Below are positions 49,327 to 56,741 of a stretch of 64,000 nucleotides of DNA, piece after piece. This stretch comes from a virus. The stretch lies in the IMG/VR virus record IMGVR_UViG_3300032285_000892, positions 55,149-119,148 of that record; one strand, written 5' to 3'. A model generated the notes under the pieces. It was not told the DNA's origin and ran no database searches. It saw only the letters and a list, made by a program, of their open reading frames with translations. The first letter of the stretch is position 1. Each line of letters begins with the position of its first letter. The translations under genes and the position numbers were made by a program.

Positions 49327-49653
49327 ATGGCTATCACACCTGTACCTAATGGACATCTCATCAAGAAAGATGGAACATCATTAAAGAATGGTGGCAAGCT
49401 AAAGGCTATTGTTAAAGCTGGTGGTCAAACACATAAGGTATTTAAAAAGAAAGTTGATAGGGGCATAGGAGATAAGGGAGATATAGTATTAGATCACATA
49501 GGTGGTCCTTCTGCAGGTAAGTGGGATAAGATTAATCTCACAAACATGTCAAAAGCTAAAACTGTTAAACAAGGTGTTGCTTCTGTAAAGAAGTGGCACA
49601 AAAATCATCCTGAATATGGCAAAAAGTCCAGCATGGCAAAGAAAGGAAGGTAA
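49327..49653 (+). CDS. Small basic hypothetical protein
   Basis: This 108-residue Lys/Gly-rich protein has a beta-like core (LKAIVKAGGQTHKVFKKKV), a helix VKQGVASVKKWHKNHPEYG and a basic tail. Unrecognised. It overlaps the DUF6321-like gene by 38 bases in another frame. Confidence 0.55.
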   Translation: MAITPVPNGHLIKKDGTSLKNGGKLKAIVKAGGQTHKVFKKKVDRGIGDKGDIVLDHIGGPSAGKWDKINLTNMSKAKTVKQGVASVKKWHKNHPEYGKKSSMAKKGR

Positions 49654-49861
49654 AAGTCCTTCTGGTGGCCTAAACGCAAAAGGACGTGCATCCCTTAAGG
49701 CTGCAGGTCACGACATTAAAGCCCCTCAACCTGGTGGAGGTCCTCGCAAGAAATCATTCTGTGCTAGGATGTCAGGTATGAAGAAGAAACTAACTAGCTC
49801 TAAGACAGCTAACGATCCTAATTCACGTATCAATAAATCACTTAGAAAATGGAAATGCTAA
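49616..49861 (+). CDS. DUF6321-like small basic protein
   Basis: This 81-residue protein has the pattern KSPAWQRKEGKSPSGGLN, PRKKSFCARMSGMKKKL and NDPNSRINKSLRKWKC. It closely matches my memory of DUF6321, a short conserved family of phages including marine ones. Function unknown; strongly basic, so DNA binding or packaging is plausible. It overlaps both neighbours. Confidence 0.75.
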   Translation: MAKSPAWQRKEGKSPSGGLNAKGRASLKAAGHDIKAPQPGGGPRKKSFCARMSGMKKKLTSSKTANDPNSRINKSLRKWKC

Positions 49862-49995
49862 AACGTAAAGACGGTTCTACATCTAAACGTGGATTGTGGG
49901 ATAATATCCGTGCTAACAAAGGTTCAGGTAAGAAGCCTACAGCTGCTATGTTAAAGCAGGAGAAAAAGATTAAAGCTCAAACTAAGAAGAAGTAA
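49849..49995 (+). CDS. Tiny basic protein, 48 residues
   Basis: Begins MEMLKRKDGSTSKRGLWDNI and ends in a Lys-rich helix. The start overlaps the end of the DUF6321-like gene by 13 bases; a second ATG two codons on is an alternative start. The KRGLWDNIR motif recurs, as far as I recall, in small phage proteins near DUF6321. No function known. Confidence 0.6.
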   Translation: MEMLKRKDGSTSKRGLWDNIRANKGSGKKPTAAMLKQEKKIKAQTKKK

Positions 49996-50005
49996 AATAT
50001 ATTAA

Positions 50006-50692
50006 ATGGAACTTAAAAAAGTTCATATAGCTACTGCAAATTTTGGTAGACCAAACGCAGCTGATGTTGTAAATATGGTTGAACAAGATACAGAACACAG
50101 TATAACTACCATTGCATATACAGATAGTAATTCTAAATATAGTCGTGAGTTAGCACTACATCCTAGATTAAAGGGTAAAATCCCTAGAATGTTAGAATGG
50201 ATGAATATTGATGCTGATTTCTACATATGGATGGATTCAAATTTTAAAATAACTTCTCCTTTATTCATTGAAGAAATGATTAAGGCGCTTGGTAATTATG
50301 ATATTTGTTTACATCCTCATGAACATAGAAGTTCTATTTTAGAAGAAGGAAAATTTGTACATCATCATCTTATAAATAATGAAGATGAGTTTGCTCATAA
50401 GTATTTAGTTGATAGATATAAAGGAGAGCCAATAATGGATCAAGTAGAGTCATATTTACTTGATGACTCTTTTCAAGATTTAAATTTGTTTTCTACAGGA
50501 TTTTTTATCTTTAACAAAAGGATTATAGAGAACAAGAATTATAATTTAATGACGGATTGGTTCTTTCATAACTGTTACTGGACAGTGCAAGATCAATTAT
50601 CACTTCCGTATTTATTACATAAGCATAATATTAACTATACAACTTTTCCGTATAATGTTTATAGTAATCCATACGCACAGTATGTTTGGTAA
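50006..50692 (+). CDS. Glycosyltransferase-like protein, DUF616-type
   Basis: This 228-residue protein has a GT-A-like pattern: VHIATANFGRPN, LEWMNIDADFYIWMDSNFKI (acidic D-S-N metal site) and a late LFSTGFFIFNKR followed by WFFHNCYWTVQDQLSLPYLL. It resembles the DUF616 group of putative glycosyltransferases. It sits alone within the basic-protein cluster, 10 bases after the previous stop. Confidence 0.65.
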   Translation: MELKKVHIATANFGRPNAADVVNMVEQDTEHSITTIAYTDSNSKYSRELALHPRLKGKIPRMLEWMNIDADFYIWMDSNFKITSPLFIEEMIKALGNYDICLHPHEHRSSILEEGKFVHHHLINNEDEFAHKYLVDRYKGEPIMDQVESYLLDDSFQDLNLFSTGFFIFNKRIIENKNYNLMTDWFFHNCYWTVQDQLSLPYLLHKHNINYTTFPYNVYSNPYAQYVW

Positions 50693-50722
50693 ATAAAATT
50701 ATTAACTTTAAAAAAAATAACA

Positions 50723-51085
50723 ATGGCAAAGATGATGAAAAAAGCTGCACTAGGTGCAATGATGAAACCTAAACCTAAAGGTAAAGGATTACCTCCAGCA
50801 GGTCAACAACGTCCTGTAGACTTTGAACCTAAGTCTAAATATCCTGTTACAAAAAATGGTGGGGATAACTACGATGAGACCATCAAGCTTGACAAAGAGC
50901 GTAAAGCAAAAGGTATTATGAAAATGGGTGGTAAATTAAAGAAAGCTAAAGCTGGTGGAAGTTTTCCAGACCTTAATAAAGATGGTAAAATCTCTCAAGC
51001 TGATGTTTTAATAGGAAAAGGTGTTCTTCCTAAAAAGGCTAAGTCTGGTGCTTCTATGAAAAAATGTAAATATGGCTGCCACTAA
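50723..51085 (+). CDS. Small basic protein with EF-hand-like calcium loop
   Basis: This 120-residue protein has a Lys/Met/Pro-rich N-terminus and an EF-hand/dockerin-type loop DLNKDGKISQAD starting at D83 (ligand positions D1, N3, D5, K7, S9 and D12). A Lys/Cys/Gly/His tail follows. Calcium binding is inferred from the loop alone. Its C-terminal CKYGCH may add a metal site. It overlaps the next small gene by 14 bases. Confidence 0.55.
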   Translation: MAKMMKKAALGAMMKPKPKGKGLPPAGQQRPVDFEPKSKYPVTKNGGDNYDETIKLDKERKAKGIMKMGGKLKKAKAGGSFPDLNKDGKISQADVLIGKGVLPKKAKSGASMKKCKYGCH

Positions 51086-51242
51086 AAAGAAAAAGCCTGT
51101 GCTAAAAATGCACAAGCCTGCAAAAGCTCCTAAGATATCTCCTCCTAAACCAGCTGATGCTAATTTTATGAGGGAAGCTGACGTGCCTTCAAGATTAAAA
51201 AGCCCTATGCTTCCTATGAAGCAAAAAAGATTAAGTAAATAA
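51072..51242 (+). CDS. Tiny basic protein, last gene of the late block
   Basis: 56 residues: MAATKKKKPVLKMHKPAKA, then Pro-rich and Met/Arg-containing sequence. It is out of frame with the overlapping upstream gene and ends 37 bases before the terminator. No family recognised. Confidence 0.45.
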   Translation: MAATKKKKPVLKMHKPAKAPKISPPKPADANFMREADVPSRLKSPMLPMKQKRLSK

Positions 51243-51279
51243 TTTGTTCATTTCATAATTGTGATTCATTTCGTTAAGT

Positions 51280-51311
51280 AAAAAGGAGACCATTGGCCTC
51301 CTTTTTCTTTT
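51280..51311. terminator. Bidirectional terminator between convergent blocks
   Basis: AAAAAGGAG (51280-51288) pairs with CTCCTTTTT (51298-51306), with CC/GG inside the loop, and CTTTTT follows. The A-run on the left gives a U-tract for minus-strand transcripts too. It separates the plus-strand late block from the minus-strand block. Confidence 0.85.
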
Positions 51312-51958
51312 TACAATCCTAAGAATGATTTATATGAAGATGAATGTGACGCATGTTCTATATAATACTTGAATTCTTTATCTTTATCGTATTCTTCTGG
51401 AGTGTATTCCCAAGGATAATGTCTAGCTGTATAGGGATTTATTGTACTAGCTCCTCCTATATAATAATGATGGAATTTATATAGTGCAAATGTTGTATCT
51501 GTAGGAACATCAAGTGCTACATCTTGTTCTATTCTAGAGTTTTCCCATCTAGTTTTTTCATATCCTTGCATATGATTATAATATCTAGAATACTCAGTAA
51601 CTCTTTTCCAATCTAAACCCAGTCCTATCTTATCTAAATCTAAACTTTTTAGTTTGTCTAGTAGATATAGAAGAGTATCACTAGGTGTATCATCTAGTCC
51701 AAGATCTGAATCTGTAACTATATAATATTCACAATTTAATGAATCTACTACTCCTGAAACCCAAGGACCTCCGTGACCTAAGTTAGTAGCCTTGTGTATC
51801 TTACAAGGGCTTGTTTCATACCAATCTAATAAAGGTGGATATGTTGATCCATTATCTACAATAATAACATCACCTACTCCTTCATATGTTTGAATTTTTT
51901 CAACCATAGCTTTTGGCCAGGTAAACAAATCTCTGTTATTAATTACAACTGGTATCAT
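51311..51958 (-). CDS. GT2-like glycosyltransferase
   Basis: This 215-residue protein has the GT-A opening IPVVINNRDLFTW, then DVIIVDNGSTYPPLL (nucleotide site) and YYIVTDSDLGLDD with the DSD metal motif near residue 85. The C-terminal HHYYIGGASTINPYTARHYP segment is typical of phage GT2-like enzymes that end without membrane helices. Last gene of the minus operon; 4-base overlap with the methyltransferase. Confidence 0.8.
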   Translation of the reverse strand: MIPVVINNRDLFTWPKAMVEKIQTYEGVGDVIIVDNGSTYPPLLDWYETSPCKIHKATNLGHGGPWVSGVVDSLNCEYYIVTDSDLGLDDTPSDTLLYLLDKLKSLDLDKIGLGLDWKRVTEYSRYYNHMQGYEKTRWENSRIEQDVALDVPTDTTFALYKFHHYYIGGASTINPYTARHYPWEYTPEEYDKDKEFKYYIEHASHSSSYKSFLGL

Positions 51959-52500
51959 TTATGTATAACTAATAATTTCTTATCACATAACCATTCAATG
52001 TTTTGATATGATTTATTAGATAAGATACTCATTATATCATCGTATGTCTTATCTACTTCAGCATGACCTGCATGAAGATCTTCTATAAAATAATAACCTC
52101 CTTTTGTAAGGCGGTCGTAAAGTATCTTAAATGAGTTAACAATATCTGAACGATTGTGGCTACCATCATCTATAATGAAATCTGGAGTTCCTGATTTCTC
52201 TAGTACGGTATTTAAAAAAACTTCATCTGATTGATCGCCTATATATATTTTGATGTTATCTGTTTCATTAACATATTTATATACATTAGTATCAATATCT
52301 ATAGCATGAATATTTAGTTGTGGGTTATAATCATTCCACATACGTAATGAATCACCATGCCATATTCCTATTTCTAATAGAGTGAACTTACCTGTTTCAG
52401 GAATATAAAAATCATACTGTTCAGTATATCCATGCTTTTCGTAATGTTCTGTACCTTTATCTACTTTATGTAGATTAGCAATTTGTGTAAGTCTTCTCAT
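51955..52500 (-). CDS. SAM-dependent methyltransferase, macrocin/cephalosporin O-MT type
   Basis: This 181-residue protein carries FTLLEIGIWHGDSLRMW (SAM site), NIHAIDIDTN (ribose-binding acid), PDFIIDDGSHNRSDIVNSF (a metal-binding DDGSH motif known from MycE/CmcI-like enzymes) and LTKGGYYFIEDLHAGH. Likely methylates a sugar added by the flanking GT2 genes (inference). Overlaps both neighbours. Confidence 0.8.
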   Translation of the reverse strand: MRRLTQIANLHKVDKGTEHYEKHGYTEQYDFYIPETGKFTLLEIGIWHGDSLRMWNDYNPQLNIHAIDIDTNVYKYVNETDNIKIYIGDQSDEVFLNTVLEKSGTPDFIIDDGSHNRSDIVNSFKILYDRLTKGGYYFIEDLHAGHAEVDKTYDDIMSILSNKSYQNIEWLCDKKLLVIHK

Positions 52501-53066
52501 TAGTTATGTACAAATAATATTTTTTCAATCTTTAAATTAGGTTCTTGTGGAAATTTTGTAAGATAATCTAATATGTAATAACCATCAGCGTCATATCTTT
52601 TACCTAATTCTATTTGTTTAGCAATATCATTTCTTGTAGCAAATGCTCCCATATCTATTTGATTATTACCTAATCTAGAATCAAAAAACTGATAGTCAAA
52701 ATGAGAATGTACCATGTTCCAATAAATAAGACCTGGTTTATTTTTAGAAGCTTTGTCTAATTCATCTACAAAATTAGGAGTGTAATAATTATCATCTCCT
52801 GTCATGATGATATATTCTGCCTCACTCATTTGTTTACCCACTTCTCTAGGAGTGTGTCCTAAATCATTATATCTTCTGTCAAGGAATGTATATTTAATTC
52901 TAGGATCATTAAATTGATTAATCATATTAACAATATCATCATTATGAGTATCATCTATTACAATATTAGCAGCCCAGTCTTTATTATACTGAGCTACTAA
53001 TGATGCAATTGTACACCTTAATAAATCAATTCTATCATATGTAGGAATTATAAAGTCTACTTTCAT
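52500..53066 (-). CDS. GT2 glycosyltransferase
   Basis: This 188-residue GT-A enzyme starts VDFIIPTYDRIDLLRCTIAS and has WAANIVIDDTHNDDI and YIIMTGDDNYYTP, with the GDD metal site near residue 95. It is compact, lacking C-terminal extensions. TAATG coupling to the methyltransferase and ATGA coupling upstream. Confidence 0.8.
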   Translation of the reverse strand: MKVDFIIPTYDRIDLLRCTIASLVAQYNKDWAANIVIDDTHNDDIVNMINQFNDPRIKYTFLDRRYNDLGHTPREVGKQMSEAEYIIMTGDDNYYTPNFVDELDKASKNKPGLIYWNMVHSHFDYQFFDSRLGNNQIDMGAFATRNDIAKQIELGKRYDADGYYILDYLTKFPQEPNLKIEKILFVHN

Positions 53067-53818
53067 TTACTTATATGATCTTTAAGCAATTGTTGATAAT
53101 CTATATTCCAATGAGGATTAATGATAATTTCTCCAGTGGGTATATTTCCTAACTCTCTTTCTGATTCTACATGAGCAGAATGTCTTTGAATAGCATTAGG
53201 TCTTTCTCCATCGTCAGTACCCTGACCACTCATATGATAACCTCTACCTCCCCACATATAAAACCAACTCACTTCTTCATTAGATGGGTATGCTACGATC
53301 ATTGGTTTAGCACCTTGTCTGTAAATAATTTGGTTAACAAATGTAGTATCGTATCCAGCATTCTCAAGAGGATGTCCTCCTAACTCTTCCCAGATCTTTT
53401 TAGTATACACTATACCTGAGTTACCAAGTCCTGTTAACTCATGTATATTACCACCATTAACTAACGCACCGTTTCCCCACAATAAAAGTTCTCCTTCTTC
53501 TGTAAAGTACTTAGCAATATTAGAAAGATGATTTGGCAAAGCTATATCATCATCATCCCATACAGCAATTAGTTCTCCTGAACATTGTTCTAATGTAAAG
53601 TTTTCCTTTTCACCTATGGTGAGAAATGTCTCTTCTAGATTGATTATCTTGATTTCTGGATGATCATATGATAACTTTTGTAGAGGATAGTCATTAACAA
53701 TAATTAACTCTTTCTGTCCAGCATAATCTTGCTTTAAGAAAGACTCTACTGCCTCTTCTAGAAAATGCAATCTACCATAGGTGATACATTTACATGATAT
53801 GAAAGGAAGACGTTCCAT
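53063..53818 (-). CDS. GT2 glycosyltransferase
   Basis: This 251-residue protein has PFISCKCITYGRLHFLEEAV, ELIIVNDYPLQKL and LIAVWDDDDIALPNHL (DDD metal site near residue 95), all GT2 hallmarks. The HVESERELGNIP tail may form the acceptor side. The frame allows an upstream TTG, but the ATG at 53818 overlaps the co-chaperonin stop as TAATG, a junction repeated many times in this genome, and is preferred. Confidence 0.8.
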   Translation of the reverse strand: MERLPFISCKCITYGRLHFLEEAVESFLKQDYAGQKELIIVNDYPLQKLSYDHPEIKIINLEETFLTIGEKENFTLEQCSGELIAVWDDDDIALPNHLSNIAKYFTEEGELLLWGNGALVNGGNIHELTGLGNSGIVYTKKIWEELGGHPLENAGYDTTFVNQIIYRQGAKPMIVAYPSNEEVSWFYMWGGRGYHMSGQGTDDGERPNAIQRHSAHVESERELGNIPTGEIIINPHWNIDYQQLLKDHISK

Positions 53819-54105
53819 TACCAAACAAGGATTACATCAAATGGAGATACTAATAACTTGTTCTCTCCATTGATAGGAATCACTGGTGCTTTACCTAAAG
53901 ATGATGGATCTACCAAGATCTCATCTCCTGCTTTAATGTCTGTAATAAGATCACCTACAGCATACACAGTGAGCTTGTTAAGCTTTTGCATCATCTCTTT
54001 CTCAAGAGCTTCTTTTGTGTTCTCATCCACAATAAGTTTACCTTCGTCTTTCTTGGGAAGGTCTAGCAATATTCTATTGCCACGTAATAATTTAAAGTCT
54101 GCCAT
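53818..54105 (-). CDS. GroES-like co-chaperonin
   Basis: This 95-residue protein has the GroES beta-barrel layout: LLRGNRILLDLPKKDEGKLI, a mobile-loop region, KLTVYAVGDLITDIKAGDEI, VDPSSLG, and a final KLLVSPFDVILVW strand. It would cap host GroEL during folding of phage proteins, like T4 gp31 or RB49 CocO. The mobile loop (residues ~25-42) is Glu/Lys-rich and lacks an obvious GGI/L tripeptide apart from KLIVDE, so GroEL contact differs or is lost. Confidence 0.7.
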   Translation of the reverse strand: MADFKLLRGNRILLDLPKKDEGKLIVDENTKEALEKEMMQKLNKLTVYAVGDLITDIKAGDEILVDPSSLGKAPVIPINGENKLLVSPFDVILVW

Positions 54106-54383
54106 TATGCTATCTCAGTTAAGTTTTTAAATCTTAGCATGTCTTCACCTGTTAAGTGAATTTCTGATTGATACACATCACGTTTACGTGTTACGCCAAT
54201 CATCTTGTTGGTTTTAGTATTGATGTTAGGTGTCTCAATAACACGCTCATGGATGTCATCTAATAATACTAAGAGATCATCAGCATCCATCTGTACTGTA
54301 CGAATCACTTTGTTGATGTTAAAAGAGTCAATGAAGTGACTACCGTTCTCCTCTTTACGACTGTAAAAAAATTGATTTGTCAT
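54105..54383 (-). CDS. Small hypothetical protein
   Basis: This 92-residue soluble protein has the acidic helix MDADDLLVLLDDIHERV and a C-terminal strand-helix. Unrecognised. It is coupled by TAATG and ATGA overlaps within the minus operon. Confidence 0.6.
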   Translation of the reverse strand: MTNQFFYSRKEENGSHFIDSFNINKVIRTVQMDADDLLVLLDDIHERVIETPNINTKTNKMIGVTRKRDVYQSEIHLTGEDMLRFKNLTEIA

Positions 54384-54790
54384 TGGTTTAATTGGTTTAA
54401 TAAATGAATACGTCTTTTATTAACTTCTTCATACTTATATATGTCTGCTTCGACATTAGTATGCTCATCCAAAGTTAATAAAATAATATTAGATTTATTA
54501 TACGCAAGCTCAGGATATTTTTCTTTAGGAAGGATATGATGAAAGAATGTTGATAATGGCTCAGATCCTAGATAGTCACCGCTTACTTCTGAGTAGTGTT
54601 TACGCTCTTTCCAGATCTCTAAAAAAAAGTTTCTCATTGTCTCTATCTTAGTCTTCTGTACAAACATATCACGCTTAGCTACAAGAAGTCCACCACGCTT
54701 AGGAGTGATAGGTTTACGCTTGATGTGACTCAAGCATAAACCCTTTCCCCATATACGATTCTCACAACCCTCTACACTACACGTCTTCAC
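54380..54790 (-). CDS. HNH-type nuclease-like protein with zinc finger
   Basis: This 136-residue protein starts with a zinc-finger-like motif (C3, C8, WGKGLCLSHI: C-x4-C...C-x2-H). It then has FHHILPKEKYPELAYNKSNI followed by LLTLDEHTNVE, the layout of NinG/HNH-type endonucleases (H, N and a final H). Probable DNA processing in replication or recombination. Overlaps both neighbours. Confidence 0.65.
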   Translation of the reverse strand: MKTCSVEGCENRIWGKGLCLSHIKRKPITPKRGGLLVAKRDMFVQKTKIETMRNFFLEIWKERKHYSEVSGDYLGSEPLSTFFHHILPKEKYPELAYNKSNIILLTLDEHTNVEADIYKYEEVNKRRIHLLNQLNQ

Positions 54791-55061
54791 AATCTTCTTC
54801 TTCTACTAGGTTACTTATTTCTCTATTTATATACCAGATGGCCTTTTTAAGGTCTTGATTAGCACTACCTTTCTTATTAGATCTAAGTATATACTTGATA
54901 GCATTGCCTAGAGAGAATCCTAAGTCATAGTTTTCAATGATATCTATAACTTCCATACCACCACTACCCTGATAATGATCAGGATGATTAACCATCTCTC
55001 TTTTTTGTATATCTTTCATAATTTTTCGTGCTCCGTATGGATCATTTTCCTGTGCTACCAT
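54777..55061 (-). CDS. DUF3310-like protein
   Basis: This 94-residue protein contains VNHPDHYQGSGGMEVIDIIE and LGNAIKYILRSNKKG followed by LKKAIWYINREI, the DUF3310 pattern common in phages and related to T7 gp1.7-type nucleotide-metabolism proteins. The ATG at 55061 overlaps dut by 20 bases. An internal Met 14 codons later (55019) would avoid overlap and is an alternative. Confidence 0.85.
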   Translation of the reverse strand: MVAQENDPYGARKIMKDIQKREMVNHPDHYQGSGGMEVIDIIENYDLGFSLGNAIKYILRSNKKGSANQDLKKAIWYINREISNLVEEEDCEDV

Positions 55062-55473
55062 GTCCTTCTGTTCCTCTTTGTGTTTCTGATAATTCTTCTA
55101 CTTCTGTATACTGTACTAATGGTACAGGCATGATTACTAACTGAGCAATACGATCACCCACTGAATAAACTCCTCTTTTACCCAATTGTCCCCATTTCAT
55201 ATTAAATGTAACCATGATCTCGCCTCTGTATCCACTATCAATAACACCAACAGAATTGGCCATAACCAAGTCTGTATTTCTTATAGAGGAACGTGGAAAC
55301 ACAAGTCCCACCATTCCCTCAGGTATTTCTACAGCAATTCCTGTACCATATATCATTTGATCATCTCCATGTATGGTAATTGATGTAGCTGTAAGATCTG
55401 CACCTGCATCTCCTGGTTTGCCAAACTTAGGCTTCTGTGCTTCCTGCACTAACTTCTTGAATTGAATCTTCAT
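55042..55473 (-). CDS. dut: dUTPase
   Basis: This 143-residue trimeric-type dUTPase hydrolyses dUTP to dUMP and PPi, limiting uracil in phage DNA and feeding dTMP synthesis. All five motifs are visible: I PGDAGADL, II PRSSIR, III GVIDSGYRGEI, IV GDRIAQLVI and V RGTEGHGSTGK. In motif V the usual RGxxGFGSTG has His in place of Phe. The start lies 47 bases inside the end of recA. Confidence 0.95.
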   Translation of the reverse strand: MKIQFKKLVQEAQKPKFGKPGDAGADLTATSITIHGDDQMIYGTGIAVEIPEGMVGLVFPRSSIRNTDLVMANSVGVIDSGYRGEIMVTFNMKWGQLGKRGVYSVGDRIAQLVIMPVPLVQYTEVEELSETQRGTEGHGSTGK

Positions 55474-56491
55474 TTTCTGTTTCGTTTATAATTTCTGTAT
55501 TTTTAATAGCATCAACAATATCCTGACGTAGTTTATCAAAGAACTCTTCATTGTCTTCTAGTAACAGTCTGAATTCATCTGTTGAATACTTTGTCTCATT
55601 GTAAGTGATAGTCTTACCATACTTACGTAAGATCTCAAAATCACTACCTAGTGTCATAATCTCATTGAATGTATCAATACCTGTACCAAACACGATCTCA
55701 AAGTCCACTGCTTTGAATGGAGGAGCCATCTTGTTCTTAATAGTCTTGATCTTAGTGACATTACCATAAGCTTCTGTACCTTCCTTAGCAAGAGTCTTGC
55801 TCACCTCTACACGAACGTCTGCATAGAACTTTAATGCATGCCCTCCCTGGGTTGTACGAGGATCACCAAACATCATACCAATCTTCTCACGATACTGACT
55901 CACTACAATAACACAAGTTTGATGTTTAGATAGCATACCTTTAAGCTTAGGATATACATCACTATTAAGCTTAGCCTTTCTACCAATAGAGCTATCACCT
56001 ACGTCACCATCTAATACCTTCTTAGGAATCAACGATGAGTCTGAGTCAATGATAACTAAATCAATCTCTCCAGTGCTTATCATATCCATTGCAATTTGAA
56101 AACCCTCCTCGCCACATGATGGCTGAGCAATTAACATGTTTGCAATATCTACACCTAATGCAGTGAAGTAATTAGGATCAACAGCATGCTCGCCATCTAT
56201 ATATAAGACTTTGCCATTTGCCTTCTGACAGTTAGCAACAGCATGACCACAGATAGTAGATTTACCACTACCCTCCCAGCCAACAAGCTCATACAATTTA
56301 CCTTTAACAAAACCTCCCACGCCTAGAGCGACGTGATCAAATGCAATAGATCCTGTAGAAATAAGATCATAGTCATTGTGATTCTTATCACCTAATGATA
56401 AGATTGTACCCTCACCATATTTTTTATTGAGCGCATCTAGTGCCTCCTGGAATTTGGATTTTCCAGTGTTAACGTCTTGCTTTTTTGCCAT
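55427..56491 (-). CDS. recA: RecA recombinase
   Basis: This ~354-residue strand-exchange ATPase has a Walker A-like GWEGSGKST, catalytic Glu in YIDGEHAVDP, Walker B LVIIDSDSSL, L1/L2 region around QYREKIGMMFGDPRTTQGGH and a Lys-rich segment near TIKNKMAPPF. It supports recombination-dependent replication and repair. The P-loop departs from bacterial GPESSGKT. The C-terminus is short and acidic. A GTG 7 codons upstream is open, but the ATG at 56491 (MAKKQDV) is preferred. It is preceded by a terminator. Confidence 0.9.
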   Translation of the reverse strand: MAKKQDVNTGKSKFQEALDALNKKYGEGTILSLGDKNHNDYDLISTGSIAFDHVALGVGGFVKGKLYELVGWEGSGKSTICGHAVANCQKANGKVLYIDGEHAVDPNYFTALGVDIANMLIAQPSCGEEGFQIAMDMISTGEIDLVIIDSDSSLIPKKVLDGDVGDSSIGRKAKLNSDVYPKLKGMLSKHQTCVIVVSQYREKIGMMFGDPRTTQGGHALKFYADVRVEVSKTLAKEGTEAYGNVTKIKTIKNKMAPPFKAVDFEIVFGTGIDTFNEIMTLGSDFEILRKYGKTITYNETKYSTDEFRLLLEDNEEFFDKLRQDIVDAIKNTEIINETENEDSIQEVSAGSTEA

Positions 56492-56533
56492 TTCATTATG
56501 TTTTTTGTTCACTTAAATTTACGAATAATTGAT

Positions 56534-56574
56534 GAAAAAAGAAATAGCCTAGACGTAAAACACCTAGGCTATTT
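56534..56574 (-). terminator. Rho-independent terminator after the RNR genes
   Basis: AAATAGCCTAG (56542-56552) and CTAGGCTATTT (56564-56574) form a perfect 11-bp stem with an 11-base loop. On the minus strand the hairpin is followed by CTTTTTT. recA, 43 bases beyond, must then use its own promoter or readthrough. Confidence 0.85.
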
Positions 56575-56594
56575 GTACCAAACACAATTTAAAT

Positions 56595-56741
56595 TTAACA
56601 CAACGTTAAATCTTTATTGCCCTTAATCCACTTAGGAATATAAGGACAATTTTTACATTTGTTACCGCAGCATTTGCCTCGACTTGCTAAGAATTCCTTA
56701 GACAAGCTCGCAGGCACCTCCTCCACAGGCAACTGATTCAT
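56595..56741 (-). CDS. Small Cys-rich protein, DUF5522-like
   Basis: This 48-residue frame (start ATG 56741, alternative 56786) ends with RGKCCGNKCKNCPYIP, a CCx3Cx2CPY cluster like that of DUF5522, a tiny family of probable metal-binding proteins. It overlaps the last 44 bases of the class II ribonucleotide reductase in another frame. That reductase also ends in redox cysteines, so a reductant or metal link is possible (inference). Confidence 0.6.
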   Translation of the reverse strand: MNQLPVEEVPASLSKEFLASRGKCCGNKCKNCPYIPKWIKGNKDLTLC

